Source: CAKZLS01 sp963701445
GTDB taxonomy: Bacteria; Pseudomonadota; Alphaproteobacteria; Rhodospirillales; Defluviicoccaceae
DNA: 64,000 bases
Direction: 5' to 3'
Assembly: GCA_963701445.1 (NCBI GenBank)
Contig: CAVPAM010000038.1
Location: forward strand, 124,001-188,000
The notes below the pieces were generated by a model. It was not told the DNA's origin, did not search any database, and saw only the letters and a program-made list of their open reading frames with translations. The translations under genes were made by a program, and so were the position numbers. Below, piece by piece: positions 1 through 9,206 of the stretch. Every line of letters starts with the position of its first letter. Position 1 is the stretch's first letter.

Positions 1-1
1 G

Positions 2-748
2 CAAATCTTCGCCGAGGACAAGGAGACGCTGCTGGCCGATCTCGTGGAGCCGGGCGCGCGCGTCGTGCTGGCTCGCGGCGGCGATGGCGGCCACGGCAAC
101 GCCCATTTCAAGTCGTCCACCAACCAGGCCCCGCGCAGAGCGGACCCGGGACATCCCGGCGAGGAACGCTGGATCTGGCTGCGTTTGAAGATCATCGCCG
201 ATGCCGGTCTCGTCGGTCTGCCGAACGCCGGGAAATCGACGTTCCTGGCCACGGTTTCGCGAGCCCGGCCGAAAATTGCCGATTATCCGTTCACCACCCT
301 CCATCCGCAACTGGGCGTGGTGGTCGTGGACAACAGCGATTTCGTCCTCGCCGACATTCCCGGTCTGATCGAGGGCGCGCATCACGGCGCCGGACTGGGC
401 ACGCGTTTTCTCGGCCATCTGGAGCGGTGTCGCGTGCTGGTGCACCTGGTGGACGGGACCGCGAAGAATGTGGGGGAGGATTACCGGACGGTGCGCCGCG
501 AACTCGAAGCCTATGGCGCCGGCCTTACGGACAAGCCCACGGTGGTGGTGCTCAACAAGGTGGATTCCCTGACACCCGAGCAGATCGCGGAACGGAGGGC
601 GGCGCTCGAGGCGGCCACCGGATTGGCGGTGATCTCCGCGTCCAGCGTTTCTGGGAGCGGTATCGACGAGGTTCTGAGACACGCCCATGACGTCATTCGA
701 GCCATCCGCGAGAAGGACCGTCCCGCCGATCCGGTCTTCCTGCCATGA
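2..748 (+). CDS. obgE: GTPase Obg/CgtA, 3' part (5' end outside window)
   Basis: Obg is an essential ribosome-associated GTPase that acts in large-subunit assembly and stress control. The reading frame is already open at base 2, so the N-terminus is cut by the window edge. Visible are the end of the glycine-rich OBG fold (GGDGGHGNAHF, then TNQAPR) and the G domain: G1 GLPNAGKST, G2 DYPFTTLHP, G3 DIPGLIEGA, G4 NKVD, G5 SASS. The protein stops about 20 residues after the G domain, so it lacks the C-terminal OCT extension found in some Obg proteins. Its stop overlaps the proB start (ATGA), so the two genes are probably translationally coupled. Confidence 0.96.
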   Translation, partial: QIFAEDKETLLADLVEPGARVVLARGGDGGHGNAHFKSSTNQAPRRADPGHPGEERWIWLRLKIIADAGLVGLPNAGKSTFLATVSRARPKIADYPFTTLHPQLGVVVVDNSDFVLADIPGLIEGAHHGAGLGTRFLGHLERCRVLVHLVDGTAKNVGEDYRTVRRELEAYGAGLTDKPTVVVLNKVDSLTPEQIAERRAALEAATGLAVISASSVSGSGIDEVLRHAHDVIRAIREKDRPADPVFLP

Positions 749-1890
749 ACCCCCACAGGCAAAGCACGGATATCCTGGCCGCCCGGCGCCTTGTCATCAA
801 GATCGGTTCGGCTCTGCTGGTGGACGAGGGCAGCGGCGTGATCCGCAACGACTGGCTGCACGCGCTGGCCATCGATATCGCCGCCTGCAGGGCGCGTGGC
901 CAGGAGGTTCTGATCGTCTCGTCGGGCGCCATCGCGGTCGGCCGCCGGCACCTGAAGTTGAGCACGGGCACTCTCAGGCTCGAGGAAAAGCAGGCCGCCG
1001 CGGCCACCGGTATGATCCGCCTGGCCCATGCCTATCAGGAAATGCTGGCGCGCTACGATCTCACGGTCGCCCAGGTGCTGCTGACGTTGAACGACACCGA
1101 GGCGCGGCGGAACTATCTCAACGCCCGCAATACGCTGACGACCCTGCTCGGGGCGGGCGCGGTGCCGCTGATCAACGAGAACGATACCGTGGCCACCGAC
1201 GAAATCCGGTTCGGCGACAACGATCGGTTGGCCGCCCGGGTGGCCGCCATGATCACGGCCGATACACTGATTTTGCTCTCGGACATCGATGGCCTCTACA
1301 CGGCCGATCCGAGCAAGAACCCGGACGCGCGGTGGATTCCCGAAGTTCGCGAGATCACGCCGGACCTGGAAGCCATGGCGGGCGACGCGCTCTCCAATCA
1401 CGGCACGGGCGGCATGGTTACCAAGCTCGCGGCCGCCAAGGTGGCGCTGGGGGCCGGGTGCCGCATGGTGATTTCCGACGGCCATCCGCCCCATCCCATC
1501 AAGCGTCTCGAGGACGGCGGCCGCTGCACCTGGTTCCTCCCGGCGGCCAATCCGACGACGGCGCGAAAGCGGTTCATCGGCGGCACCCTCGAACCCGCCG
1601 GAATCCTTGTCATCGACGGCGGCGCCGCGAGAGCGCTCGCGCGCGGCAAGAGCCTGTTGCCACCCGGTGTCGTGGATGTGAAGGGCCAGTTCAACAAGGG
1701 CGCGGCGGTTGTGGTCAGGACCGAGGAGGGACGGGAGGTCGCGCGTGGCCTGTGCGCGTACTCAGCGGACGACGCGCGGCGCATCATCGGTCACAAATGC
1801 AGTGAAATCGAAGCTCTCCTGGGCTACCGTGGACCCGACGAGATGGTTCATGCGGACAATCTGGCCCTGGATCGGAGACAACCCGAGTGA
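745..1890 (+). CDS. proB: Glutamate 5-kinase
   Basis: Catalyses ATP-dependent phosphorylation of L-glutamate to glutamyl-5-phosphate, the first step of proline synthesis and normally feedback-inhibited by proline. The 381 residues give an amino-acid-kinase domain (about 1-260; VIKIGSALL near the N-terminus, VSSGAIAVGR, INENDTV, SDIDGLYT) and a C-terminal PUA domain (about 280-370). This is the long, PUA-containing form. The start overlaps the obg stop and the end overlaps the proA start, which indicates one operon with its pathway partner. Confidence 0.97.
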   Translation: MNPHRQSTDILAARRLVIKIGSALLVDEGSGVIRNDWLHALAIDIAACRARGQEVLIVSSGAIAVGRRHLKLSTGTLRLEEKQAAAATGMIRLAHAYQEMLARYDLTVAQVLLTLNDTEARRNYLNARNTLTTLLGAGAVPLINENDTVATDEIRFGDNDRLAARVAAMITADTLILLSDIDGLYTADPSKNPDARWIPEVREITPDLEAMAGDALSNHGTGGMVTKLAAAKVALGAGCRMVISDGHPPHPIKRLEDGGRCTWFLPAANPTTARKRFIGGTLEPAGILVIDGGAARALARGKSLLPPGVVDVKGQFNKGAAVVVRTEEGREVARGLCAYSADDARRIIGHKCSEIEALLGYRGPDEMVHADNLALDRRQPE

Positions 1891-3194
1891 CCACCATGAC
1901 CGTTGACGCCTCGGCGCGCGAACGCGGCGGGGGCGAGGACGACCTTCAACAGTTGATGTACCACATGGGCGTGTCCGCGCGCGAGGCGGCCGCGGGCCTT
2001 GCCACGGCGTCCGCCGACGCCAAGAACAAGGCGCTTGCGGAGACCGCCACGGTGCTGCGCGCCCGCGCCGCCGACATCCTGACGGCCAACGCCCGCGACA
2101 TGGCCGCCGGCCAGAAAAAGGGCCTGGGCAAGGCGATGCTGGATCGTCTTGCTCTCGACGGCGACCGCGTCGAGGCCATGGCGAAGGGCTTGGAGGAGAT
2201 CGCCGCGCTGCCGGATCCCGTGGGCGCGGTCATGGCCGAGTGGGAGCGGCCCAACGGTTTGCGGATTGCCCGGGTCAGAACGCCGCTCGGCGTGGTTGGC
2301 GTCATTTTCGAGTCGCGGCCGAACGTGACGGCCGATGCCGGCGGCCTGTGCCTGAAGGCGGGTAACGCATCGATCCTGCGGTGCGGATCGGAGAGCATCA
2401 ATTCGTCGTCGGTCATCGCCGAGTGCCTTGAAGCCGGCCTGATCGCGGCCGGTCTGCCGGGCGCCAGTATTCAACTGGTGCCTACCGTCGATCGGGCGGC
2501 CGTCGGCGAGATGCTTCGGATGAGCGAGTTCATCGATGTCATCGTTCCTCGTGGCGGCCGGTCCCTTATCGAGCGGATTACCGCCGAGAGCAAGGTGCCT
2601 CTGTTCAAGCATCTCGAGGGCATCTGTCACACCTATGTCCATGAAGCCGCCGACCGGGAGATGGCCCGCCGCGTGGTTTTCAATGCCAAGATGCGGAGAA
2701 CGGGGATTTGCGGCGCCACCGAGACGTTGCTCGTGGATCGGGCCATCGCCGCCCGCGTGCTGCCGCCGATCATCGAGGATCTTCGCGCGGCGGGATGCGC
2801 CCTCAGGGGGGACGCGGCATCGCAAGCGCTCGACAGCCGTATCGGTCCCGCCACCGAGGAGGACTGGGATACGGAATACCTGGACGCGATCCTGTCGGTG
2901 AAGCTGGTTGACGGTCTGGAAGACGCCATCGAGCATGTGAGCCGGCATTCGTCGGGGCATACCGAGGCCATCATTACCAATGACGCGGAGGCCGCCGAGG
3001 CGTTCGTCAATCGTCTGGACAGCGCCATCGTCATGGTCAATGCGTCGACCCAGTTCGCCGACGGCGGCGAGTTCGGTATGGGCGCGGAAATTGGTATCTC
3101 CACTGGCAAGCTCCATGCCAGAGGCCCGGTGGGCGTGGAGCAGCTGACCAGCTTCAAGTACGTGGTTCGCGGGTCCGGGCAATGCCGGCCCTAG
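1887..3194 (+). CDS. proA: Gamma-glutamyl phosphate reductase
   Basis: NADPH-dependent reduction of glutamyl-5-phosphate to glutamate semialdehyde, directly after ProB in proline synthesis. Aldehyde-dehydrogenase fold of about 435 residues; the active-site Cys lies in MRRTGICGATETLL, with ESRPNVTADAG and the late motif FGMGAEIGIST also visible. The GTG at 1887 overlaps the proB stop (GTGA); an in-frame ATG at 1896 is an alternative start. proC, the last pathway gene, is separate at about 33 kb. Confidence 0.96.
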   Translation: MTTMTVDASARERGGGEDDLQQLMYHMGVSAREAAAGLATASADAKNKALAETATVLRARAADILTANARDMAAGQKKGLGKAMLDRLALDGDRVEAMAKGLEEIAALPDPVGAVMAEWERPNGLRIARVRTPLGVVGVIFESRPNVTADAGGLCLKAGNASILRCGSESINSSSVIAECLEAGLIAAGLPGASIQLVPTVDRAAVGEMLRMSEFIDVIVPRGGRSLIERITAESKVPLFKHLEGICHTYVHEAADREMARRVVFNAKMRRTGICGATETLLVDRAIAARVLPPIIEDLRAAGCALRGDAASQALDSRIGPATEEDWDTEYLDAILSVKLVDGLEDAIEHVSRHSSGHTEAIITNDAEAAEAFVNRLDSAIVMVNASTQFADGGEFGMGAEIGISTGKLHARGPVGVEQLTSFKYVVRGSGQCRP

Positions 3195-3266
3195 AAACGC
3201 CATCGCGCAGACGCCAGCGCCGCCAATCCCGCGCCGTGGTTCACGGATAGGAACGGGTTACCGGTC

Positions 3267-3953
3267 ATGCGTCGGCGAAACGTGACCGAAGCCGGAGCAA
3301 CACGCGGTCAGGGCAAGAGGGTGGGCGTTTTGGGAGGATCGTTCAATCCGGCCCACGATGGACATCGACACATCTCGCTTCTGGCCCTGGAGCGATTGAG
3401 GCTGGACGAGGTCTGGTGGATGATCTCCCCGCAGAACCCGCTGAAGACGGCAGCGGAAACGGCGCCGTTGGCAAAACGCATGGAACGAGCCCGGGCGGTC
3501 GCCGATCATCCGAGCATACACGTCACGGACATCGAGGTCCGTCTGGGAACGCTTTACACCGCCGATACCATCGAAGCCCTGAAGTCGCGGTTTCCCGGCA
3601 TACGATTTGTGTGGTTGATGGGCGCCGACAATCTGTGCCAGATTCCGAGGTGGAGACACTGGAGGAGGATCTTCGAAACGGTTCCCATTGCGGTTTTCAC
3701 GCGCCCGTCCTATTCTCTGCGGGCATTATCGGGCCGGGCGGCGCGGCGTTTTGCCGCGCAAAGGGTCTCGGAACGGAGAGCGGGCGCGCTGGCGGACATG
3801 AAACCGCCGGCATGGATTTTTTTGCACGGGCGGCCACATCCGGAGTCGGCAACCCGAATCCGGGCGAAAGGCGGTCAGTGGGTGTCCACGGCGCTTGAAT
3901 CAGTGAACAGCCCGGAATTGTCACACAGTAAGGTGGCGCATGCAGACGGTTAG
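3267..3953 (+). CDS. nadD: Nicotinate-nucleotide adenylyltransferase
   Basis: Adenylates nicotinate mononucleotide to deamido-NAD in NAD synthesis. Nucleotidyltransferase signature GGSFNPAHDGH near residue 25 (the T/HxGH ATP-binding motif), GADNLCQIPRW in the middle, and ESATRIRA where the ISSTxIR phosphate-binding motif is expected. Length is 228 residues, usual for the family. Followed by rsfS, a pairing conserved across alphaproteobacteria. The ATG at 3267 gives about 20 residues ahead of the first strand, so a later start is possible. Confidence 0.94.
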   Translation: MRRRNVTEAGATRGQGKRVGVLGGSFNPAHDGHRHISLLALERLRLDEVWWMISPQNPLKTAAETAPLAKRMERARAVADHPSIHVTDIEVRLGTLYTADTIEALKSRFPGIRFVWLMGADNLCQIPRWRHWRRIFETVPIAVFTRPSYSLRALSGRAARRFAAQRVSERRAGALADMKPPAWIFLHGRPHPESATRIRAKGGQWVSTALESVNSPELSHSKVAHADG

Positions 3954-3989
3954 GGGACACGGGTCATAGAGGCGACAGACAAAACACCG

Positions 3990-4361
3990 TTGGTGGTGGC
4001 GGGAATGCTATCGGCGGTCACGGCGTCTCTGGAAAGCGACAAGGCCGAAGACATCGTTGTCATCGAGTTGGCGGGCAAGTCTTCCCTCGCCGATTACATG
4101 ATCGTCGCGAGCGGCGCATCGCGCCGGCAAGTGGGAACCATGGCCGAACATCTGCGCGAAAGGATGAAGGGCCAGGGCGTAAAGGGGGTTTCCGTTGAAG
4201 GTCGGGAAAACTGTGACTGGGTGTTGATCGACCTGGGCGATATCGTTGTGCACTTGTTCCGGCCGGAAGTTCGTGCTTTTTACGCCTTGGAGCGAATGTG
4301 GGGCCCGCCCCGCGAAGTGACCGCGGGCGACCCTGGTTCTCGAGCGGAGGTTCAGGCTTAG
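3990..4361 (+). CDS. rsfS: Ribosomal silencing factor RsfS
   Basis: Iojap-family factor that binds ribosomal protein L14 and blocks subunit joining when nutrients are scarce. Family motifs: SLADYMIVASG, SVEGRENCDWVLIDLGD and HLFRPEVRAFYALERMWG. The first available start is TTG (3990), followed at once by GTG (3993), GTG (3996) and ATG (4005), so the exact start is uncertain. The gene usually found next, rlmH, is absent; a 431-bp gap and fba follow instead. Confidence 0.93.
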   Translation: MVVAGMLSAVTASLESDKAEDIVVIELAGKSSLADYMIVASGASRRQVGTMAEHLRERMKGQGVKGVSVEGRENCDWVLIDLGDIVVHLFRPEVRAFYALERMWGPPREVTAGDPGSRAEVQA

Positions 4362-4792
4362 GATGCGGGGAGCGCCGCGGAAGCCAAAAGAAAACGAGAG
4401 CGTGTAAGGCTTGGCGGGAACCAGGCTATTGGGAGCGAATAAAGTTTTTTGTTGAGGTGTTTTGCAGGCCCGGGGTGGAGTCAGAGGCTCCTGAATTAGG
4501 AGCACCCGATCTTTATTTTGCCGTTCCGCGTTTTCTGATGCGCGGATCTCTGTTCGCCGGTCGCCCGCAAGAAATGCCGCCATGCGGCACATAAGGAAGA
4601 GTATTCGGGTGAGTAGGGCGGGGTTTAAACATCGGTTACGGCCTTGGAATCCGGGAACGCACGCGTCCTGGGAGGCGGCCCGCCGAGATCTGCCTCAATC
4701 CCCGGTGCATAAAGAACGATCCAACTTTACATCACATTCGGAAAGGCTCGGTTTTGAGCCGGATTCCGATAACCCAAGAGGAGGAGTACACA
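4362..4792 (+). other. Intergenic region and fba leader
   Basis: This is the position where rlmH would be expected, and no convincing gene is present. It holds a perfect 6-bp hairpin (4487-4503, GCTCCT/AGGAGC) without a T-tract. A composite hairpin lies at 4738-4769 (TCGGAA/TTCCGA enclosing GGCTC/GAGCC) and ends about ten bases before the strong fba ribosome-binding site AGGAGGAG. It is probably the fba promoter and 5' leader. Confidence 0.5.
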
Positions 4793-5893
4793 ATGGGTGA
4801 AGCTGCCTTGAAATCCGCGGCCGTCGGCTTGAAACCGGGTGTCGTGACGGGCGACGACTACGTGACCCTGGTGGAGTCGTGCAAGGCCGGTGGCTACGCG
4901 CTGCCCGCCGTCAACGTCACGGGCACCAACACCATCAACGCGGTCCTTGAGGCCGCGGCCAAGAACAAGTCGGACATCATCATCCAACTGTCCAATGGCG
5001 GCGCGCAATTCTATGCCGGGCAAGGCTTCCCGGATGGCAACGTCGCCAAGGTCCTCGGCGCGGTTTCGGCCGCCCGTCATGTTCATATGATGGCCGAGCA
5101 TTATGGCGTGTGTGTAATTCTGCACACCGATCACGCCAACAAGAAGCTGATCCCCTGGGTCGAGGGCATGCTCGACCATGGCGAAGCGTTCTTCAAGGAG
5201 ACCGGCAAGCCGCTCTTCAGTTCCCATATGCTGGACCTGTCCGAGGAACCGATCGAGTGGAACCTCAACGAGTGCGCCCGCATCCTCAAGCGGATGGCTC
5301 CGTTGGGCATGAGCCTCGAGATCGAGCTGGGCGTGACCGGCGGCGAGGAAGACGGCATCGGCGGTGAGTTCGACGAGAGCGCCGACAACTCGAAGCTGTA
5401 TACCCAGCCCGAGGACGTTCTTCAGGCCTATCAACAACTGAGCTCCATCGGTTCGTTCTCGGTGGCCGCGTCGTTCGGCAACGTCCATGGCGTTTACAAG
5501 CCGGGCAACGTCAAGCTTCGTCCGGAGATCCTCAAGAACTCCCAGACCCTCGTGGCGGAGAAGGTGAAGACCGGCAAGAACCCGCTGAACCTGGTGTTCC
5601 ACGGTGGTTCCGGGTCCGATAAGGGACAGATCACCGAGGCCGTCAGCTACGGGGTGTTCAAGATGAACATCGACACCGACACCCAGTTCGTGTTCTCCGA
5701 GGCCGTCGGCAAATTCATCAGCGAGCATCCGAAGGCCTTCAAGTACCAGATCGATCCGGAAGACGGGACGCCCTACAAGAAGTTCTACGATCCGCGCAAG
5801 TGGCTGCGCGCGGCCGAGGTGGGCATGGTCGAGCGCCTCACCGAGGCGTGCGCCGATCTCAATTCGACCGGCAAGTCGCTGGCCCAGGGATAA
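4793..5893 (+). CDS. fbaA: Fructose-bisphosphate aldolase, class II
   Basis: Zinc-dependent reversible cleavage of fructose-1,6-bisphosphate to dihydroxyacetone phosphate and glyceraldehyde-3-phosphate. 366 residues from the ATG at 4793, which sits 6 bases after AGGAGGAG; this rules out the in-frame TTG at 4754. Class IIA motifs: the zinc/catalytic stretch ILHTDHANKKL, GKPLFSSHMLDLSEE, EIELGVTGGEEDG, ASFGNVHGVYKPG and VFHGGSGS. It is close to the E. coli FbaA type in length and motifs. It lies next to gpmI, giving a glycolytic pair inside a conserved envelope/ribosome neighbourhood. Confidence 0.96.
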   Translation: MGEAALKSAAVGLKPGVVTGDDYVTLVESCKAGGYALPAVNVTGTNTINAVLEAAAKNKSDIIIQLSNGGAQFYAGQGFPDGNVAKVLGAVSAARHVHMMAEHYGVCVILHTDHANKKLIPWVEGMLDHGEAFFKETGKPLFSSHMLDLSEEPIEWNLNECARILKRMAPLGMSLEIELGVTGGEEDGIGGEFDESADNSKLYTQPEDVLQAYQQLSSIGSFSVAASFGNVHGVYKPGNVKLRPEILKNSQTLVAEKVKTGKNPLNLVFHGGSGSDKGQITEAVSYGVFKMNIDTDTQFVFSEAVGKFISEHPKAFKYQIDPEDGTPYKKFYDPRKWLRAAEVGMVERLTEACADLNSTGKSLAQG

Positions 5894-6243
5894 GGGTCAA
5901 GACGCGACTTGATCGCGGTAGACCGCGGGGCACAATGCCGTCGCCGGCATTCGTCGGATGATGAAACGGCGCGGATTTAAAAGTGCTTTTCGGTTTCGCC
6001 GGTTGGCAACGACGCGGGGCAGAGGCCGTGACCGATACGGTCCTGCCCCGTTGTCGCGCGTGGTGGTGTGTATTGGATCCGCGCGTGCGCGGGTGTATCC
6101 TGCCGGCGGATTTGAAAACTGCGGTCGTGAATGCTGTCCATAACCAGCCCCTGCGTCAAAGCGCAGAAAAAAAATCGTCACAATTCAACGAGATATTGCC
6201 GCCAAGGCGCTAAGCCGTCTCACCAAAGGTCGGGAGAATCAGG
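5894..6243 (+). other. Intergenic region, fba-gpmI
   Basis: 350 bp without a supported gene. A nested hairpin at 6015-6050 has an outer CGGGGCAG/CTGCCCCG arm pair and an inner GACCG/CGGTC pair. It may end or process the fba transcript, but no T-tract follows. An A-rich stretch near 6168 and GGTCGGGAG just before 6244 lead into gpmI. Confidence 0.4.
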
Positions 6244-7890
6244 ATGCTGAAGAAAAACCCCAACTACGCTCGCATAAAGGGTCCAATTGTGACGGTCGTC
6301 ATGGATGGGATCGGTCTGAGCAGCAACACCGTGGGAAATGCATTCGCGAATGCGAACACGCCCGTGCTCGATCGACTGTTCAGGGACTACGGCCATATCG
6401 CGTTGAAGGCCCACGGCACAGCCGTCGGGATGCCTAGCGACGACGACATGGGTAACTCGGAAGTGGGCCACAATGCCCTCGGTTCCGGCCAAGTCTATAA
6501 CCAGGGTGCGTCGTTGGTGAAGGAAGCCATCGACTCCGGCGATCTGTTCGAGAAAGACGCCTGGAAAGAACTGACCGGCAACGCCAAGGCGCACAATTCT
6601 ACGCTGCATTTCCTGGGGCTTTTCTCGGACGGTAACGTCCACTCCCACATCGACCACCTCAAGGCCATGATCGCCAGGGCTAAGAAGGAAAACCAGGCCC
6701 GGGTAAGAATCCACATCCTGCTGGACGGCCGGGATGTACCGGAAACCTCGGCGCTCGATTACGTCGAGCCCTTCGAAGCGTTTCTCGACGAACTCAACGA
6801 CGGCTCCTTCGACGCGGCGATCGCCAGTGGCGGCGGCCGGATGAATATCACCATGGATCGCTATGAAGCCAACTGGAGCATGGTGGAGAAGGGATGGCAC
6901 ACGCATGTCCTTGGCGAGGGACCCCAGTTCGCCTCCGCCGCCGAGGCCATCAAGGCGCTGCGTGTCCAGCATCCGGGCACCATCGACCAGGATCTGCCGC
7001 CGTTCGTGATCGCCAAGGACGGCGAGCCCGTGGGCCGGATCGAGGACAACGACAGTGTCGTGTATTTCAACTTCCGGGGCGACCGGGCCATCGAAATCAC
7101 CCGCGCCTTCGAGGAGGAAGACTTTTCGGTGTTCGATCGGGTTCGGTACCCGAAAGTGGTTTACGCGGGGATGCTGGAATACGACGGCGACCTTCACATT
7201 CCCAAGCGCTACCTCGTGCCGCCGCCGTCCATCCGCAACACCCTCGGCGAGTATCTTGCGGCGGAGGGGGTCACCCAGTTGGCGATCTCGGAGACCCAGA
7301 AATACGGCCACGTAACCTATTTCTGGAACGGCAACCGAAGTGGGAAGTTCAGTGACGAACTCGAGGAATACATCGAGATTCCCTCGGATGTGGTGCCCTA
7401 CGAGGAGCGCCCCTGGATGAAGGCGGCGGAGATCACCGACGAACTGATCCGTCAGCTCAAGACCGGGAGGCACCGTTTCGCCCGGGTCAACTATGCCAAT
7501 GGCGACATGGTCGGACACACCGGCATCTATGACGCGGCGCTTATCGGCGTTGCCACGGTGGATCTGGCCCTGCGCCGGCTCCTGCCGGTCATCGACGAAC
7601 TGGGCGGGGTCGCGCTGATCACCGCCGATCATGGAAACGCCGACGAGATGTTTGAGGTGGACAAGAAGTCCGGTAAGCCGAAAGCCAACGATAACGGGTC
7701 TATCAAGGCCAAGACCAGCCATACCCTCAACCCGGTGCCGCTCATTTACTATGACAATCAATCCAATGGGTCGATTGTCCTGCGCCAGGGCAACGATTAC
7801 GGGCTGAGCAACGTGGCGGCTTCCGTCGCCAATCTGCTCGGCTACGATGCCGCGGAAATGTGGGATGACAGCATGTTGGAGTTCAAGTAA
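6244..7890 (+). CDS. gpmI: 2,3-bisphosphoglycerate-independent phosphoglycerate mutase
   Basis: Interconverts 3- and 2-phosphoglycerate using two metal ions and a phosphoserine intermediate. Alkaline-phosphatase fold; the catalytic Ser is about residue 72 in DDMGNSEVGHNALGSGQV. Further motifs are LLDGRDVPETSA, GGGRMNITMDRY, YFNFRGDRA, TYFWNGNRSG, NYANGDMVGHTG and TADHGNADEM. At 548 residues it is longer than the usual bacterial enzyme (about 510). From memory, several of these motifs resemble plant and protist iPGM rather than E. coli GpmM. The gene sits where gpmI follows rsfS in relatives. Confidence 0.95.
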   Translation: MLKKNPNYARIKGPIVTVVMDGIGLSSNTVGNAFANANTPVLDRLFRDYGHIALKAHGTAVGMPSDDDMGNSEVGHNALGSGQVYNQGASLVKEAIDSGDLFEKDAWKELTGNAKAHNSTLHFLGLFSDGNVHSHIDHLKAMIARAKKENQARVRIHILLDGRDVPETSALDYVEPFEAFLDELNDGSFDAAIASGGGRMNITMDRYEANWSMVEKGWHTHVLGEGPQFASAAEAIKALRVQHPGTIDQDLPPFVIAKDGEPVGRIEDNDSVVYFNFRGDRAIEITRAFEEEDFSVFDRVRYPKVVYAGMLEYDGDLHIPKRYLVPPPSIRNTLGEYLAAEGVTQLAISETQKYGHVTYFWNGNRSGKFSDELEEYIEIPSDVVPYEERPWMKAAEITDELIRQLKTGRHRFARVNYANGDMVGHTGIYDAALIGVATVDLALRRLLPVIDELGGVALITADHGNADEMFEVDKKSGKPKANDNGSIKAKTSHTLNPVPLIYYDNQSNGSIVLRQGNDYGLSNVAASVANLLGYDAAEMWDDSMLEFK

Positions 7891-7952
7891 GCGGGGCCGC
7901 CTGACGGCCGCGCTTCGGCGATCCGAGCCCGCGGTCACCACGAGGAGCTCGG

Positions 7953-9206
7953 GTGCGCGCGGTCGCGGCCGCTTGGTTGGTGGCCCTATCGGTCCCGTGG
8001 ATTGTGGGGGCGATCATGGCTGTTGCCGCGTGGCCACTCGCCGCCGCCGAGGTGGAGGTGCCCGCCAATCGCCTTGAGGGGGCGGAGCGCGCCGTCGCGG
8101 AGAGCGAGGCGGCGCGTTCCCGGCCGGACCATGAGGCGGCAAATGTCGCCGAGGAGACCGAGCACCTTCGCCGGGAACTGGTCAAAAGCGCGGCTGTCAT
8201 CCAAGGCCGCGAGGAGCAGGTGTCCCAGCTTGAAGCCCGGCTTGCGGAACTCGAGCGCGAGGAAGCCGGTATGGTGGACTGGCTGAAGCGCAGCAGGGAT
8301 TATACCTCCGACGTGCTGATGGCGTTGCAGAGGCTGGCGCGTCACCCCGTGGCGGCGATTGTCGCCCATCCGCTCAGCCCCGCCGACACCGTGCGCGGGG
8401 GTATCGTGCTGCGGGCGGCGGTGGGAGAAATCGAGCGGCGCGCGGACGCGTTGCGGCGTCGGCTCGACGAGTTGGCGGCTCTACGCGGCGATGTGTCCGA
8501 GCGTGGGCGGGAATTGAGCGCGGCGAAGGACGCTTTGGAAGCGGAACAGAACTCGCTGAACGCGGCGCTTGCCGCGAAAACGGATCTGCAGCATCAAGCC
8601 GGCGCGGAAAGCCGTGAGACGGTCGAACGGGTCCATCGGCTTTCTTCGGAGGCGGGCGATCTGCGGGACTTGATCACCCGACTGGAATCGGCGGCCCAGG
8701 CCGATACGGCGGTGACGTCCGAGGAGCGGAACGGGCTCGCGCCATCCGCCGCCGCGACCGTGGCGCTCCTTCCGCGTCGCCAGATCGATAGCCCGCCGAT
8801 AACGGGGGCCCAAGGCAACCTGCCGTATCCGGTGGTTGGCCGCGTGGTTGTCCGATACGGCGAGTCGACCGGGTCCGGCCTGACCAGCAAGGGCATCACC
8901 ATCGAGAGCAGGACGGGTGCGCAAGTGGTCGCGCCGCATGATGGCCGCGTGGCGTTCGCCGGACAGTTTCGTGGATACGGGCAGGTCTTGATCATCGATC
9001 ACGGCGAGGCATATCATACCTTGTTGGCTGGGCTCTCACAGATTGATACTGTGGTTGGACAGTTGGTTTTTGGTGGCGAGCCGGTTGGCGTGATGAGGCG
9101 GTCCGGCGACGGCAAGCCAAGGCTCTACCTTGAATTGCGTCGGAATAACCGGCCCGTTGACCCCCTTCCCTGGCTCATCAAGGCAGAAGTAAAGGTAAGT
9201 GGATGA
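7953..9206 (+). CDS. EnvC-like murein hydrolase activator (degenerate M23/LytM)
   Basis: Periplasmic factor expected to activate amidases at the division site. N-terminal hydrophobic signal (about residues 1-30), a long coiled coil rich in E, R and A (about 35-245) and a C-terminal LytM fold (about 285-410). The LytM zinc ligands look lost: the first HxxxD motif reads SKGITIES and the final HxH region reads LYLELRRN. This is typical of EnvC activators rather than active endopeptidases. The GTG at 7953 follows GAGGAG. The stop overlaps the ctpA start. Confidence 0.88.
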   Translation: MRAVAAAWLVALSVPWIVGAIMAVAAWPLAAAEVEVPANRLEGAERAVAESEAARSRPDHEAANVAEETEHLRRELVKSAAVIQGREEQVSQLEARLAELEREEAGMVDWLKRSRDYTSDVLMALQRLARHPVAAIVAHPLSPADTVRGGIVLRAAVGEIERRADALRRRLDELAALRGDVSERGRELSAAKDALEAEQNSLNAALAAKTDLQHQAGAESRETVERVHRLSSEAGDLRDLITRLESAAQADTAVTSEERNGLAPSAAATVALLPRRQIDSPPITGAQGNLPYPVVGRVVVRYGESTGSGLTSKGITIESRTGAQVVAPHDGRVAFAGQFRGYGQVLIIDHGEAYHTLLAGLSQIDTVVGQLVFGGEPVGVMRRSGDGKPRLYLELRRNNRPVDPLPWLIKAEVKVSG

